Shown here one piece after another: positions 62,537-64,000 of a DNA stretch of 64,000 bases. How positions within the stretch are numbered: the stretch's first letter is position 1; each line of letters starts with the position of its first letter. The stretch comes from Pampus argenteus. Its lineage: Eukaryota > Chordata > Actinopteri > Scombriformes > Stromateidae. The position numbers were made by a program, and so were the translations under genes. The stretch lies in NCBI GenBank assembly GCA_036937835.1, contig CM072877.1, positions 11,535,001 to 11,599,000 of the forward strand, in the 5' to 3' direction. The notes beneath the pieces were generated by a model, which had not been told where the DNA came from, did not search any database, and worked only from the letters and a program-made list of their open reading frames with translations.

Positions 62537-64000
62537 AATAGTTCAGTTAATCACAACCATCTCAGTGTGCTCCACTGCCCAGCGGACACAGCTGCTTGGC
62601 AGAAATTTCTATCCTGTAAGTTACTTCGGTGACAACAAGAGTCATATCCGCTTTGCAGTGAAACCTGCAGTCAGTCACACTGGCCTATTTCTCTGTGTTA
62701 TTTAACTATTGAAGCGTTGAAAAGAAACATTAACAATAATAATCAAATGATAACATGCTAATTTTAAAATGATGCAATGACGAGCTGAGAAGTGTCCTTG
62801 AGCAAGACACTGAACCTCAAATTCAGGGCCAGTGATTAAAAGCCTGTCTACTTTGTGAGAAAGAGTTATGCAATTATGGCTAATCACATTTAAATAAGAA
62901 ATAATGTCATGTAATTTCATCCTATCTGAATGACTAGAAATAAACAGACTGTATGAAGTATGAGTATGTATGAGGTGTTGTAGAAGGGGATTATACTGTA
63001 TGTCTGCATAAAAAAAAAAATCCAGGGCTCTGAAGAAGGTTCACCACAGCCACCCTGAAAAAGCTAGAGCTTTATGTATAAATAATGTCCTGTTTTTATA
63101 AGCAGCAAATTCTTTATTCTACCAGATTTAAAGGGCAAGAAGAAAAGAGTGCTCCGCTCCTCTATAATGGCACTATTGAGCTGTTGAGACTACACTATGT
63201 GTAATTTGGCCACAATATGAAATTCATATGATGATGATGATTCATATTCATATTTCATCAACATAGATTAACCCAATTTATTGTGATCAGTAATGTCAGG
63301 GGTGTTACTGTGTATGAGCGTGTTATTGAAGTGTTTACTCTTTGTTCCCATGGTAGGGATGTTGTTTACTGTAGCGATGTGATGATAAAGAGGATTACCT
63401 CTTCATGGTCATCTGCAACAGATGTTTAAATTGTTTACACGTCGTGCCCAGACAGTCTAAAATATTTAATTTTTATCAACATGGTTTTCAGTCTTGTTTA
63501 AATACACAGCACAGCATCAAGATTTTAAATTAATTATTATATTTGTATGCACTTTTCTTTTTTCTTCTCTGTGGTTGAGAGTTTGAGATGTTTTTTTTAA
63601 TTTTTTTTAAACTTCACCTTTTTTCCATGCCTGGATCCATGCCTTTAAATCCAGAAGAAATGTCTGAATGTGGTAGAACGCTTTGAGTTAAATAATCTGA
63701 TATGAAAATGTATTTACTCTCAGCAGTGCCAGCGGAGCATCTCTGCAGTGCAGCTGTCCTAGTTACAGAGCAGCTGAGTAATTGTGATAGCCTGTGGTTG
63801 GACCAGCCAAAGAGAGGAGGGGTTTGTTAATGGTTGACTGAATTATGGAGGGTAGACTGTGCTGAGGGCCAGAAGACACAGTTGGATTTTTAACCGGAGG
63901 ACCAGTGGTGTGAAGGGAGAGAGCAGACAGCAGTAGCCTACAGTTGTGCTTTATGTCTTTCTATTTTGTCCAGAATTAAAGCTGCATTTTCTTTCTCTCA
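62537..64000. other. probable first intron of the unidentified gene; no exon seen
   Basis: AT-rich sequence without recognisable coding exons. The motif TGTCCTTGAGCAAGACACTG at about 62790-62811 is characteristic of a dispersed teleost repeat and marks a mobile-element fragment there. Confidence 0.35.

Noticed and set aside
1..64000. CRISPR arrays, operons, phage or novel defence systems
   Set aside because: No spaced direct repeats, no compact bacterial-type gene strings and no ribosome-binding sites; the window is ordinary vertebrate genomic DNA.

Overview
This 64 kb window is nuclear DNA from a ray-finned fish, most likely a percomorph teleost. The signs are split genes with vertebrate GT-AG introns, many (CA)n tracts, and remnants of teleost mobile elements (Tc1-like ends, fold-back elements, a LINE-like 3' tail). 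The species cannot be named from the sequence alone. It holds three genes that can be assembled exon by exon, plus the 5' end of a fourth. There is no sign of a prokaryotic or phage system, CRISPR array, rRNA or viral gene.

Layout. Positions 1 to about 12.2 kb show no supportable gene, only repeats and microsatellites. From about 12.2 to 45.7 kb, on the minus strand, lies rai14 (ankycorbin). It has one non-coding exon and 20 coding exons that join in frame to 986 codons plus a stop. The product has an N-terminal ankyrin-repeat domain, a basic/proline-rich linker and a long coiled coil. A divergent intergenic region of about 2.3 kb separates it from scarb2 (LIMP-2) on the plus strand at 48.19-56.69 kb. 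scarb2 has 12 coding exons giving 481 residues, a two-pass lysosomal membrane glycoprotein of the CD36 family, with a 3'UTR ending near 58.05 kb. leap2 follows on the plus strand at 59.16-59.76 kb. It has three exons and encodes a 79-residue pre-pro-peptide with a furin-type site and a four-cysteine mature peptide. At about 61.6 kb a GC-richer promoter-like region on the plus strand is followed by a candidate first coding exon at 62.4 kb of a gene I could not identify.

How the parts relate. The three genes do not form a pathway: an actin-linked scaffold, a lysosomal receptor and a secreted liver/gut peptide. Points worth a second look are a CLEAR-like E-box palindrome and a 10-codon upstream ORF ahead of scarb2, loss in the fish LIMP-2 of both histidines linked to pH-dependent ligand release in the human protein, a run of phase-0 linker exons in rai14 with a (CA)n tract just inside a nearby donor, a long fold-back element in a rai14 intron, and a dispersed repeat family with four copies in the window. 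I found no clearly undescribed biological system.
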